This document shows, piece after piece, positions 8,012 through 16,060 of a DNA stretch of 64,000 bases. Source of the DNA: SHZI01 sp049290495 (GTDB taxonomy: Bacteria; Pseudomonadota; Gammaproteobacteria; Steroidobacterales; GCA-2729495); NCBI GenBank assembly GCA_049290495.1, contig JBATNV010000200.1:1-64000 (forward strand), written 5' to 3'. How positions within the stretch are numbered: position 1 is the stretch's first letter; every line of letters starts with the position of its first letter. The notes beneath the pieces were generated by a model. The model saw only the letters and a program-made list of their open reading frames with translations. It was not told the origin of the DNA and did not search any database. Made by a program: the position numbers and the translations under genes.

Positions 8012-8746
8012 GTGTTTCCACTCAGTGACGAGAACCCGACTTTCCTGACCCCCTGGGCGACCATGGGCCTCATCGCCCTGAATATCCTTGTCTGGATCTT
8101 CGTGCAAGGGCTCGGTATCGAGCCGAAACTGGGGGCCTCCGTTTGTACGCTCGGGCTTGTTCCCGGCGAGCTGCTGCAGACACTGGCCGCGGGCACGCGT
8201 TTCGAGATAGGGCCGGGAATGTTGTGCGTACTTGGCGATACGCCGAACTGGCTCAGTCCACTTTCGCATATGTTCCTGCACGGTGGCTGGCTGCACATCA
8301 TCGGCAACATGTGGTTTCTCTGGATCTTTGGCACCAACGTCGAAGACTCGATGGGACACGTGCGCTTTGTGGTCTTCTATCTGCTCTGTGGTTTTGCAGC
8401 GGCTGCCCTGCAGATATTTGCTGATCCGCGTTCAGGCGTTCCGATGGTGGGCGCATCGGGTGCGATCGGTGGCGTTATGGGCGCCTATGTACTCCTTTAC
8501 CCGAAGGTCCAGGTAAAGATGCTGGTATTTCTCGGCCTCTTCATCACCACGTTTTCCGTGTCAGCCTTCTGGATGATCGGCTACTGGTTCATCGTGCAGT
8601 TCATCGGTGGCATGGGTTCTATCGGCGCGCAGGGCGGCGTTGCCTTCTGGGCACATGTCGGCGGCTTTCTCGCCGGAGCAGCGCTGATCTTTCTGTTCCG
8701 CGATCCGGAACTCGTCCGCCGCCATCCGTATTATGGCTGGTCCTGA
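8012..8746 (+). CDS. Rhomboid-family intramembrane serine protease
   Basis: Predicted 244-aa protein with six or more membrane segments. Family signatures are visible: H-M-F-L-H-G-G-W-L-H-I-I-G-N-M (HxxxN loop region), the nucleophile motif GASGAIGG near residue 150, and the catalytic His in F-W-A-H-V-G-G-F near residue 215. Rhomboids cleave substrates within or beside a membrane helix. The GTG start has GGAG 6 nt upstream. It looks like the common rhomboid type, not a rhombosortase, though a GlyGly-CTERM substrate is encoded elsewhere in the window. Confidence 0.93.
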   Translation: MFPLSDENPTFLTPWATMGLIALNILVWIFVQGLGIEPKLGASVCTLGLVPGELLQTLAAGTRFEIGPGMLCVLGDTPNWLSPLSHMFLHGGWLHIIGNMWFLWIFGTNVEDSMGHVRFVVFYLLCGFAAAALQIFADPRSGVPMVGASGAIGGVMGAYVLLYPKVQVKMLVFLGLFITTFSVSAFWMIGYWFIVQFIGGMGSIGAQGGVAFWAHVGGFLAGAALIFLFRDPELVRRHPYYGWS

Positions 8747-8794
8747 ATCCCGCTCTACCGTGGCACAATTGACCGAAATCAGGAGATGCACCAG

Positions 8795-9055
8795 ATGACG
8801 AAATTTTTCATTCGGGCTGCAGCGCTGGCCCTGTTGCTGGCGGCGACGGCACAGGCTGGCGATGTAAAGCCTGCGACTGCGGTAGCGGCAAAGAAGTCTG
8901 TGGCGGAGTCACCGGCGCCGCCGGTACGCAAGGGCCGGGTCGCGCAGAACGGTGAGGTAGAGCTGGCTATGCCGACCTTGAGTGGCGCACAGCTTGCTGC
9001 CATGCGACCGCATTTTGCGGAACTGAAACCCCGCGTACGCACCAATGCCGAGTAA
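8795..9055 (+). CDS. Small exported protein of unknown function
   Basis: Predicted 86-aa protein with a clear signal peptide (F-F-I-R-A-A-A-L-A-L-L-L-A-A, cleaved after A-Q-A) and an Ala/Lys/Pro-rich mature part. The ATG at 8795 is chosen because AGGAG lies 9 nt upstream; an in-frame ATG at 8786 abuts that site. It follows the rhomboid gene by 48 bp. No family recognised. Confidence 0.6.
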   Translation: MTKFFIRAAALALLLAATAQAGDVKPATAVAAKKSVAESPAPPVRKGRVAQNGEVELAMPTLSGAQLAAMRPHFAELKPRVRTNAE

Positions 9056-9067
9056 CTGATCCGGCGA

Positions 9068-10384
9068 TTATGCCGGCAAAGTCTGGCCGCGGGTTTCTAC
9101 CACCAGCGGGATGAACAGCAGTCCGAGCAGCGGCACGAAGGCCACTGCGAACAGCGCGTTAAGGATCACCGCCGGTGAGCCTGCACCTGCAGCCGCTACA
9201 CTGCCGACGACAAAGGGTCCAGTTGCTGCGACGACGCGGCCGATGTTGTAGCAGAAGCCTGCACCCGTAGCGCGCAGCCGCGTCGGGTACAGCTCCGGCA
9301 GGTAGTAGGTGAAGCTGCCGAACACGCCGAACACGCTGAGGCCGATGAAGAAGTACAAATACAGCCGGGTTTCTTCCGGCAGGTCCAGGCCAAAAGTCGC
9401 CATCAGTGCGAGCGCAGAAACACCGAAATAGATCGCGAACATCGGTCGCCGGCCCAGTCGTTTGGCAATCGGGATGGTGAGCAGGGTGCCGATCAGTCCG
9501 CCGAGGTTGAACGAGGTCGTGGCGATCGTCTTCCAGCTCTCCACCAGCGCGCTGGTCGCAGCCTTGTCCAGGCCGCCGGCAGCTGCAGCAGCCTGGCCGA
9601 GGGTGGCGCTGACCACCGGGATGAAAGCGTTGCAGCTCCACCAGGTCAGCAGGGCAACGAAGGTCATCAGCAATGCACTGCGCGTGCGTGGCCAGAACTC
9701 CGGTGAGAAAAGTTCGCGGATGCGTGGCGCCTGAGCCTTTGCGCTCTGTGCTGTCTGCAGCCAGCGTTCCGGCTCCTTGATGAACAGGCGTACAAAAAAG
9801 GCCACGCTGGCCGGTAGCAACCCAAACAGCAGAACAAAACGCCAGCTCGTCTCCGGATCGGTGCTCATGATGTTGCCGGCGATCAGTGCGTTGACACCGG
9901 TAGCGAGGAATAGCCCGAAGGGCGCCGCCGTGTAAAGCAGTGCACCGGCTTCGACGCGATGCTCGTCGTCGACGACCTCGGCCACCATCGCCGCACCTGC
10001 CGCCCATTCGCCGCCGATGCCGAGGCTGGCGATGAGCCGGCAGGCAACAAGCTGCCACATGTCGGTGACCAGTGCGCAGCAGGCTGTGCCGAGTGCATAG
10101 AGCACCATGGTGATCATCAGTGTACGGCGACGGCCGAAGCGGTCGCTGATCGGGCCGAAGATCACACCCCCGACAGCCCACCCGATCAGAAACAGCGAGG
10201 TCAGCGCGCCCGTCCAGAACAGCGTTGCCCCTTTCGCTTCAGCTGAGCCGAGCGTCAGTCCGAGCAGGACGGGCACCGCATTTGGCGCAACATAGTTGAA
10301 CAGCAAGCCGTCAAAGACGTCGAAGCCCCAGCCCAGCCAGGCGGCTGCAAGGACCGTCCACTGATAGCGGGTGAATCCGAACAC
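9068..10384 (-). CDS. MFS transporter (AAHS/sugar-porter type)
   Basis: Predicted 438-aa, 12-TM transporter. The loop 2-3 motif G-P-I-S-D-R-F-G-R-R-R-T near residue 82 and its C-half counterpart A-K-R-L-G-R-R-P-M near residue 300 are typical of MFS metabolite:proton symporters. The central loop carries E-P-E-R-W. The start is GTG. It lies 16 bp downstream of the exported HemF-like gene on the same strand, so the two are probably co-transcribed and may handle the same compound. Substrate cannot be read from sequence. Confidence 0.88.
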   Translation of the reverse strand: MFGFTRYQWTVLAAAWLGWGFDVFDGLLFNYVAPNAVPVLLGLTLGSAEAKGATLFWTGALTSLFLIGWAVGGVIFGPISDRFGRRRTLMITMVLYALGTACCALVTDMWQLVACRLIASLGIGGEWAAGAAMVAEVVDDEHRVEAGALLYTAAPFGLFLATGVNALIAGNIMSTDPETSWRFVLLFGLLPASVAFFVRLFIKEPERWLQTAQSAKAQAPRIRELFSPEFWPRTRSALLMTFVALLTWWSCNAFIPVVSATLGQAAAAAGGLDKAATSALVESWKTIATTSFNLGGLIGTLLTIPIAKRLGRRPMFAIYFGVSALALMATFGLDLPEETRLYLYFFIGLSVFGVFGSFTYYLPELYPTRLRATGAGFCYNIGRVVAATGPFVVGSVAAAGAGSPAVILNALFAVAFVPLLGLLFIPLVVETRGQTLPA

Positions 10385-10400
10385 CAGGGATCCGGTCTAC

Positions 10401-11291
10401 TCAGTACTTTACGACTGGCGGCGCGTTGACTGCCGACCAGGCTTCGTAGGGCACGAAGTTCTTTGCCAGCACATCCCAGAACAACTGGTCTTCGAGCCAG
10501 CGACGTCGCATGAAGTCCTGGGCGGCCAGGTCGTCGGCCGTGAAGGGTGCGTTGGCGCGCTTTTCGAGGATTTCGAAGTAGGTATCGACCACTGCCGTAT
10601 ACAGCTCCGAAACGAGCGTGAAGGTCTGGTCATCGGCAAGCATCTCGGTACCGTACATGCTGACACCAGTGCAGGTTCCATCCCGGTGCCATTTCCAGGG
10701 ACCAGTGTTCGGCTTGTCGCAGCTCTTTGATCGCCAGTGTTCGCGGTCGACGCCATGCTTCGTGAAAACGTCGGTAACCCGCGCATTCATCAACGCCAGG
10801 TCGTCAGGCGGCTGGTTGACTTTCATCATGTCCATCGTGGCGCCGATGTTGCCGTCGCCCTTGGCGGATATCTGTACCGAGAAGGTCGCGTGCAGCATAC
10901 CGACCCGCGGATTTTTCGGGTGAACGGCGACTTCGAGAAAGCGGTTCCAGCGGCCGCCGATGATGAAGGGTGGCTTCTCGACCTGGGTGGTTACTATCAT
11001 GACGCCGGCCTTTTCGGCCACATCGCCGCGCTTTACGCGAACTTCATAGTGGCCGTTGCCCGGTACATCCATCACCAGCGGCTCGGCGCTGGCATGGCTG
11101 TGATTGACCCGGTCGACGTTTCGCCAGAACGACTTTTCCGTGGTGTCTATAAAAGTGAGCATGCGCCTGGCGACATCGGCCTGTCCGGGCGTCAGTTGCT
11201 CGAGATCATCGCCCGGTCCGGCGCCCCAGGCCACTGGCATGAAAATCAGCAGGGCCAGAAAGGCGCCACGGGTGAAATGAACTTTGCTCAT
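10401..11291 (-). CDS. Exported HemF-like (coproporphyrinogen III oxidase-related) protein
   Basis: Predicted 296-aa protein with a signal peptide (about residues 1-23). The body aligns by eye with oxygen-dependent coproporphyrinogen oxidase HemF. G-H-Y-E-V-R-V-K-R-G-D-V-A-E-K-A-G-V matches the G-G-R-S-R-V-L-x-x-G-x-V-F-E-Q-A-G-V region, and V-A-V-H-P-K-N-P-R-V-G-M-L-H-A matches V-V-H-P-H-N-P-Y-V-P-T-S-H-A. Y-T-A-V-V-D-T-Y-F-E-I-L-E-K-R-A matches the Y-T-D-A-Y-L-P-I-V-E-R-R-K region. The D-L-T-P-F-Y-G, RGIGG and C-terminal Y-V-E-F-N-L-V-W-D-R-G blocks are missing or much altered, so normal activity is doubtful. HemF is cytosolic; export is unusual. The ATG at 11291 gives the signal peptide. 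Confidence 0.6.
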   Translation of the reverse strand: MSKVHFTRGAFLALLIFMPVAWGAGPGDDLEQLTPGQADVARRMLTFIDTTEKSFWRNVDRVNHSHASAEPLVMDVPGNGHYEVRVKRGDVAEKAGVMIVTTQVEKPPFIIGGRWNRFLEVAVHPKNPRVGMLHATFSVQISAKGDGNIGATMDMMKVNQPPDDLALMNARVTDVFTKHGVDREHWRSKSCDKPNTGPWKWHRDGTCTGVSMYGTEMLADDQTFTLVSELYTAVVDTYFEILEKRANAPFTADDLAAQDFMRRRWLEDQLFWDVLAKNFVPYEAWSAVNAPPVVKY

Positions 11292-11371
11292 AGCGGTGTG
11301 CACAGACCAGCTGGTTTTGCATGGTAGCAACCACTGGTGCTGCCTCCAACTGTGTCGGTTCGGTCTCCCTC

Positions 11372-11400
11372 TTGACCTATCCCCGGGGAGGGGATAAGAA
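11372..11400 (+). promoter_or_regulatory. Promoter with CsoR/RcnR-type operator
   Basis: A -35 TTGACC (11372-11377) and -10 TAAGAA (11395-11400) are separated by 17 bp. The spacer carries the inverted repeat TATCCCC-GGGGA-GGGGATA (11378-11396). G/C tracts flanked by TAT/ATA are the hallmark of CsoR/RcnR/DmeR operators, so the downstream regulator probably represses its own operon here until it binds metal. Confidence 0.8.
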
Positions 11401-11433
11401 TGGCAGCCCGGGCCTGTTACGGAGTCGCTCCAC

Positions 11434-11748
11434 ATGTCTGCTGCCAAAGCCGCCGCGCTACCGCCGCACACTCACGACCGCGCCGCTCACAAGACGCACA
11501 AGGATGTGTTGAACCGTCTGCGGCGCGCCACGGGTCACCTGCAGACCATCTCCGGCATGATCGAGTCGGGGCGTGAGTGCGGTGACATCGCGCAGCAGAT
11601 GCATGCGGTGATCCGCGCGCTGGAGGAAGCCAAGTCGACCCTGATCCACGATCACATCGAGCACTGCCTTGAGGACGCGATTGGTCCAGTCAGCCGCGAG
11701 CAGCGCATGACCATCGACAACTTCAAGAAGATCACCCGTTATCTTTGA
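11434..11748 (+). CDS. CsoR/RcnR-family metal-sensing repressor (DmeR-like)
   Basis: Predicted 104-aa all-helical DUF156 protein. The core V-L-N-R-L-R-R-A-T-G-H-L-Q-T-I-S-G-M-I followed by a single conserved Cys (G-R-E-C-G-D) and later His residues (M-H-A-V-I, I-H-D-H-I-E-H-C) is typical. An N-terminal His-rich stretch (H-T-H-D-R-A-A-H-K-T-H) precedes it. The Cys/His pattern resembles the Ni/Co sensors RcnR and DmeR more than Cu-sensing CsoR. The ATG has GGAG 8 nt upstream. It is followed 28 bp later by a CDF exporter, the dmeRF arrangement. Confidence 0.88.
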   Translation: MSAAKAAALPPHTHDRAAHKTHKDVLNRLRRATGHLQTISGMIESGRECGDIAQQMHAVIRALEEAKSTLIHDHIEHCLEDAIGPVSREQRMTIDNFKKITRYL

Positions 11749-11776
11749 TTTGCAGGAACGATCAGGAGTGCCACAC

Positions 11777-12862
11777 ATGCTGCGCGCAATGCTCGACTGG
11801 CTGGGTTTCGGTGAAAAGGGTCATGCAGTTGGTCATGGCCACGATCATGGGGGCGAGCATGCGCACACTCATGGGGTGATCGATCCGGTCATTGCCACCA
11901 CGGCGCGCGGGATCTGGGCAATCAAGTGGTCCTTTGTGATTCTGGCCAGCACGGCCGTGTTCCAGATCGTGATCGTCATTCTGTCCAGTAGCGTGGCGCT
12001 GCTCGCGGATACCATTCACAACGTCGGCGATGCAGCTACAGCTATCCCGCTGTGGATTGCCTTCAAGTTTGCGCGCCGCAAGGCGACTGACCAGTTCACT
12101 TACGGACTGGGCCGCGTTGAAGACCTGGCCGGCATGCTCGTCGTAGGACTGATCCTGTTCAGCGCGCTGGTGGCCGGGTATCAGACCATCGACCGGCTTT
12201 TGCACCCCCAGGCGATTGCTTATCTGGGCGCTGTAGCGGCGGCCGGTGTCATCGGTTTCATTGGCAACGAAGCCGTGGCCGTATTCCGTATCCGCGTTGG
12301 ACGCGAAATACAGAGCGCCGCGCTGATCGCAGACGGTTACCACGCGCGCGTCGACGGGCTGACGAGTCTCGCCGTAGTTGCGGGTGCGATCGGCGTATGG
12401 CTCGGCTTTCCGCTGGCCGACCCGATCGTTGGCGGGGTCATTACCGTACTGATCTTCGGTATCGTCTGGCAGTCCGCCAAGGCCGTGTTCACGCGGGCGC
12501 TTGACGGCGTAGAACCCGAGTTCACTGCACTGCTAAGGCATACCGGCGAGCATGTGCCGGGTGTACGCAAGGTCCAGAACGTCCGAACCCGCTGGCTGGG
12601 TCATCGCATGTATGCCGAGGCCGATGTCGTCGTGGACGACTCACTGCTGGTGCGCGAGGCCGCCATAATCCTCGAAAAGTTGCACAGACAGGCCAGCAAA
12701 CATCTGCCCGCACTGGCCTCTCTGCGGCTTGCACTGGCGGCCGGCATAGATCCGGAAGAACAGCTGCGTACGGAGCAGAACCCGACTCCCCCGCATGACC
12801 ACGGCGAGCATTCGCAAGGCGACCATGGCCATGACCATGGTGAGCACGGGCATGCACATTGA
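11777..12862 (+). CDS. Cation diffusion facilitator, probable Co/Ni/Zn exporter (DmeF-like)
   Basis: Predicted 361-aa CDF transporter. His-rich N-terminus (H-G-H-D-H-G-G-E-H-A-H-T-H) and C-terminus (H-G-H-D-H-G-E-H-G-H-A-H), and six TM segments with metal-site residues L-L-A-D-T-I-H-N-V-G-D in TM2 and L-I-A-D-G-Y-H-A-R-V-D in TM5. A cytoplasmic C-terminal domain follows. CDF proteins exchange metal for protons. The ATG at 11777 is chosen because AGGAG lies 8 nt upstream. Co-transcribed with the metal sensor; I infer Co/Ni efflux from the DmeRF pairing, but Zn is possible. Confidence 0.9.
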   Translation: MLRAMLDWLGFGEKGHAVGHGHDHGGEHAHTHGVIDPVIATTARGIWAIKWSFVILASTAVFQIVIVILSSSVALLADTIHNVGDAATAIPLWIAFKFARRKATDQFTYGLGRVEDLAGMLVVGLILFSALVAGYQTIDRLLHPQAIAYLGAVAAAGVIGFIGNEAVAVFRIRVGREIQSAALIADGYHARVDGLTSLAVVAGAIGVWLGFPLADPIVGGVITVLIFGIVWQSAKAVFTRALDGVEPEFTALLRHTGEHVPGVRKVQNVRTRWLGHRMYAEADVVVDDSLLVREAAIILEKLHRQASKHLPALASLRLALAAGIDPEEQLRTEQNPTPPHDHGEHSQGDHGHDHGEHGHAH

Positions 12863-12889
12863 CGATGTGCGGCTTGCAGTCCATTAAAC

Positions 12890-12908
12890 GTCATGTCAGT
12901 ATGACAAC
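12890..12908 (+). promoter_or_regulatory. GntR-type operator, copy A (TauD-ABC operon)
   Basis: GTCATGTCAGTATGACAAC, with perfect core palindrome TGTCA-GTA-TGACA. It ends 29 bp before the dioxygenase start. One of six related 19-bp sites in the window. Confidence 0.75.
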
Positions 12909-12937
12909 AGGATCATCTACCTTGGGGTGAAAGTATC

Positions 12938-13819
12938 ATGTCGCTGTCAGTCACGAGTTTGCCGGCCCAGGAGGTCGTGGTTCGCCCGCTGACCGGGGCG
13001 CTAGGGTGCGAAATTTCAGGTGTTGATCTCGCGCATCTGAGTGACGCTGCGTTTGCCAGCATTTACCAGGCATTTCTCGATTATTCCGCCGTGATGTTTC
13101 ATGATCAGGTGCTCACGCAGGAACAGTTCGCGGCATTTGGCCGCCGCTTTGCGAAGCTTGAGGATGAGCCTTTTCTGCCCCATCGCGCAGATGTGCCCGG
13201 CGTTTTCTATCTACGTGGTGCGCCACGTGATGCCAAGAGTCTTTCGACGCAGAATCTTGGCTGGCATGCCGATCACACCTATCAAAAAAATCCCAGCCTG
13301 GGTGCGATGTTGTACGCGCGCGATGTGCCCGCAGCTGGCGGCGATACGCTGTTTGCCAGCAACTATCTTTCCTACGAGGCACTGTCGCCGGCGATGCAGG
13401 CGTTTCTTGAGGACAAGATCGCGATCCATGATGTCCTTCAGTACGGTTTGAAGTCCGGCCACTATTCGACAGGGACGCCCAAAGCCATCGGGGTGCTGTT
13501 GAAGATGCGCGAAAGCTTTCCACAAACGCCGCATCCCCTGGTCTGCAAACATCCGGAAACGGGCCGCAAGATGCTCTATCTGAATCAGGCTTGGACCGTG
13601 GCAATCGAAGGTCTTGCGTCGGATGAAAGCCAGGCGGTCCTTGATATGTTGAAACGACATTCAGTGAAGGACATTTTCTGTTGTCGTTTCCGGTATCGGA
13701 ACAATTCGCTGATGCTGTGGGATAACCGCGCAGTTCAACACAGCCCGAACTCCGACTATATGGGGCAGCGATTAATGTGGCGGGTAGCACTCCATAGTGA
13801 CTGGGCCCCAGGAACCTGA
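12938..13819 (+). CDS. TauD/TfdA-family Fe(II)/2-oxoglutarate dioxygenase
   Basis: Predicted 293-aa protein. It has the N-terminal TauD segment (L-T-G-A-L-G-C-E-I-S-G-V-D-L), the iron facial triad in G-W-H-A-D-H-T-Y (HxD) near residue 110, and the distal His in V-Q-H-S-P-N-S-D-Y near residue 268, followed by the 2-oxoglutarate Arg in L-M-W-R-V. Such enzymes hydroxylate or cleave small substrates (taurine, 2,4-D, sulphate esters). It lies directly under operator A and 51 bp upstream of an ABC exporter, so it is probably part of the GntR regulon. Substrate unknown. Confidence 0.9.
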   Translation: MSLSVTSLPAQEVVVRPLTGALGCEISGVDLAHLSDAAFASIYQAFLDYSAVMFHDQVLTQEQFAAFGRRFAKLEDEPFLPHRADVPGVFYLRGAPRDAKSLSTQNLGWHADHTYQKNPSLGAMLYARDVPAAGGDTLFASNYLSYEALSPAMQAFLEDKIAIHDVLQYGLKSGHYSTGTPKAIGVLLKMRESFPQTPHPLVCKHPETGRKMLYLNQAWTVAIEGLASDESQAVLDMLKRHSVKDIFCCRFRYRNNSLMLWDNRAVQHSPNSDYMGQRLMWRVALHSDWAPGT

Positions 13820-13870
13820 ATCACCCCGTAGTCTGGCTACGCGACGCTGCGTTGCCATCTGGAGTTCTGG

Positions 13871-14572
13871 ATGCTGGAAGCCATCAATCTCAGAAAAGTA
13901 TACGGCGCCCATGAAGCGTTGCAGGGCCTGAATCTCAAGGTCAACGCTGGTGACATCTATTGTCTGCTCGGTGCAAATGGTGCCGGCAAGACCACGACCA
14001 TCAACCTCTTTCTGAACTTTGTTGATCCGACTTCAGGCACCGCCACGGTTAATGGTATTGATGTCACGCAAAGCCCGCTGGAAACCAAGCGCTATCTTGC
14101 CTACATCCCCGAACAGGTAATGCTCTACGGCAATCTCACAGGTTTTGAAAACCTGGAGTACTTCGCGCGACTCGGCGGTCATGCCGGATACTCGGCTGCA
14201 GATTACCGGTCATTTCTGGACCGGGTGGGTTTGCAGCCGAATGCTGCGAACCTTCGGGTACGTACCTATTCGAAGGGCATGCGCCAGAAAGTCGGCGTGG
14301 CGATCGCGCTCGCCAAGCAGGCGAAAGCGCTACTCCTCGACGAGCCAACATCCGGTCTTGATCCGAAAGCCAGCAATGAGTTTTCCGCATTGCTTCTGCA
14401 GCTCCGCAATGACGGCGCTGCCATTCTGATGGCGACGCATGACCTGTTCCGTGCCAAGGAGACCGGCAACCGTATTGGCATCATGAAGTCCGGGCGGCTG
14501 GTGCAGGAGCTTTCGACGGACGAAGTCTCTCATGCGGATGTGGAACGTATCTATCTTGAACACATGCACTAG
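13871..14572 (+). CDS. ABC transporter ATP-binding protein
   Basis: Predicted 233-aa ATPase. Walker A GANGAGKTTT near residue 35, signature Y-S-K-G-M-R-Q-K near residue 134, Walker B K-A-L-L-L-D-E-P-T-S-G-L-D near residue 155 and switch His in M-A-T-H-D. Homologous to ATPases of ABC-2 export systems. ATG with GGAG 7 nt upstream. Followed by two permease genes in the same direction. Confidence 0.95.
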   Translation: MLEAINLRKVYGAHEALQGLNLKVNAGDIYCLLGANGAGKTTTINLFLNFVDPTSGTATVNGIDVTQSPLETKRYLAYIPEQVMLYGNLTGFENLEYFARLGGHAGYSAADYRSFLDRVGLQPNAANLRVRTYSKGMRQKVGVAIALAKQAKALLLDEPTSGLDPKASNEFSALLLQLRNDGAAILMATHDLFRAKETGNRIGIMKSGRLVQELSTDEVSHADVERIYLEHMH

Positions 14573-14617
14573 ACAAAGCAGCGGTTTGCAGATGCTCTGC
14601 GATATGTGGCGGTGCGC

Positions 14618-16060
14618 ATGATCCGGATTATCGCCCGCAAGGAGTTTGTCGAGATCGTCCGCGACGGTCGCTTCATGTGGACGGCGGTACTGATGGTCCT
14701 TTTGTTGCTGACCGCCATGCTGGCTGGCTGGCAGCGTCATGGCAGCTATATGGCAACCCAGGCCGCTGCCCAGGGTGCGACCAATACCCAATGGCTGAAA
14801 CAGGGCGACAAGAATCCGCACACCGCTGCCCACTATGGCAACTATGCGTTCAAGCCGCTCGGTCCCCTGGCGTTCTTCGACAACGGCGTCACCAACTACA
14901 CCGGAACAACGGTGTTCATGGAAGCGCACAAGCAAAACTTTGCCATCGCGAGCCCGGCGGCGGATACCAGCGCCATCAGTCGCTTTGGCGAATTGAATGG
15001 CGCCATGATCCTGCAGGTGCTCATGCCCCTGCTTATTATTTTCCTCGGCTTCACAGCGTTTGCCGGCGAACGTGAAAGTGGCACGATCCGTCAGGTCATC
15101 AGTATGGGCGTCAGTCGCACGTCTCTTCTGTGGGGCAAGGCACTGGGGCTCGCTGCAGCGGTGCTCATAGTGGTTGTGCCGTGCGTGATGATGGGAGCGG
15201 CTTTTATAGCCATGACCGATCTGCCCATCGTCGGAGAAGGTGTGGAGACCCGCATCGCCTTAATGACCGTTGCCTATCTCGCCTATGCCGGCATTTTCCT
15301 GTTTCTGACCCTCGCGGTATCAGCCTGGTCCCGCAGTCCACGCACGGCATTGATGGTGCTGGTCGGCTTCTGGGCCTTTACGGCTTTTATCATGCCGAAG
15401 ACGGCGGCGGAAATTTCCAAAGCAGTGTATCCGAGCCCGTCCTACGGCAGTTTCATGGCTGATATGAAAGCTCACCAGGCGCGCGGGTTTGATGGCACGC
15501 CATCAGCAGCAGAGCTGGGAAAGTTTCAGGGTCAGATGATGCGTGAGTACCGCGTCAGCGATGTGAAGGATCTGCCCTTCTACTGGACAGCGGTGCGGAT
15601 GCAACGGCTCGAAGAACTCGATCAGCGTGTTTTTAACCAGCACTTCGGTGCGGTCACTGCCGCCTATGCAGCGCAACGCCAGCTGCAAGACCGCATCGGC
15701 GTGCTTGCGCCGACCTTGCCACTCCGCTCCATCTCGATGGGCCTGGCCGGCACCGATCTGATCCAGCAGCAGAAGTTTCAGAACGATGCCGAGTCTTTCC
15801 GTGAGGCTATGGTCAAAAAAATGAACGGTTACCTGTCGAAGGCTGCCGTCAGCCTGAACGGGGTCAACAGTGCAAGCAACTACCTGATCGCCAATGAGGA
15901 CGTGTTCTCGATCGTACCGCCTTTCCGTTACCAGCCGCCGGCACTTGACACTACGCTTTCAGAACACTGGATGAACTTCGCCATGCTGGCGTTCTGGCTA
16001 GCCGCGGCAATTCTGCTGGCCTTGTTCGGGGTCAAACGCATGGCCCTGGAGAGGGGCTGA
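14618..16060 (+). CDS. ABC-2 type permease (DUF3526-like), first of two
   Basis: Predicted 480-aa membrane protein. An N-terminal helix (about residues 20-40) is followed by a large extracytoplasmic domain, then a TM cluster from about residue 135 onward, with A-F-A-G-E-R-E-S-G-T-I-R-Q near residue 155 typical of ABC-2 permeases, and a last helix at the C-terminus. ATG 14618 used; an in-frame GTG at 14606 is possible. Its stop overlaps the next start (TGATG). With the next gene it probably forms the heterodimeric channel for the ATPase at 13871. Confidence 0.88.
   Translation: MIRIIARKEFVEIVRDGRFMWTAVLMVLLLLTAMLAGWQRHGSYMATQAAAQGATNTQWLKQGDKNPHTAAHYGNYAFKPLGPLAFFDNGVTNYTGTTVFMEAHKQNFAIASPAADTSAISRFGELNGAMILQVLMPLLIIFLGFTAFAGERESGTIRQVISMGVSRTSLLWGKALGLAAAVLIVVVPCVMMGAAFIAMTDLPIVGEGVETRIALMTVAYLAYAGIFLFLTLAVSAWSRSPRTALMVLVGFWAFTAFIMPKTAAEISKAVYPSPSYGSFMADMKAHQARGFDGTPSAAELGKFQGQMMREYRVSDVKDLPFYWTAVRMQRLEELDQRVFNQHFGAVTAAYAAQRQLQDRIGVLAPTLPLRSISMGLAGTDLIQQQKFQNDAESFREAMVKKMNGYLSKAAVSLNGVNSASNYLIANEDVFSIVPPFRYQPPALDTTLSEHWMNFAMLAFWLAAAILLALFGVKRMALERG

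Noticed and set aside
8012..8746. Rhombosortase that would process the GlyGly-CTERM segment of the receptor fusion
   Set aside because: Size and motif layout fit an ordinary rhomboid protease; it is 25 kb away and not in the regulon. A link is possible but not supported.
11378..11396. Treating the G/C-tract repeat before the metal sensor as a terminator
   Set aside because: The arms have only a 5-bp loop of G/A, no T-run follows, and the repeat lies exactly between -35 and -10 elements.
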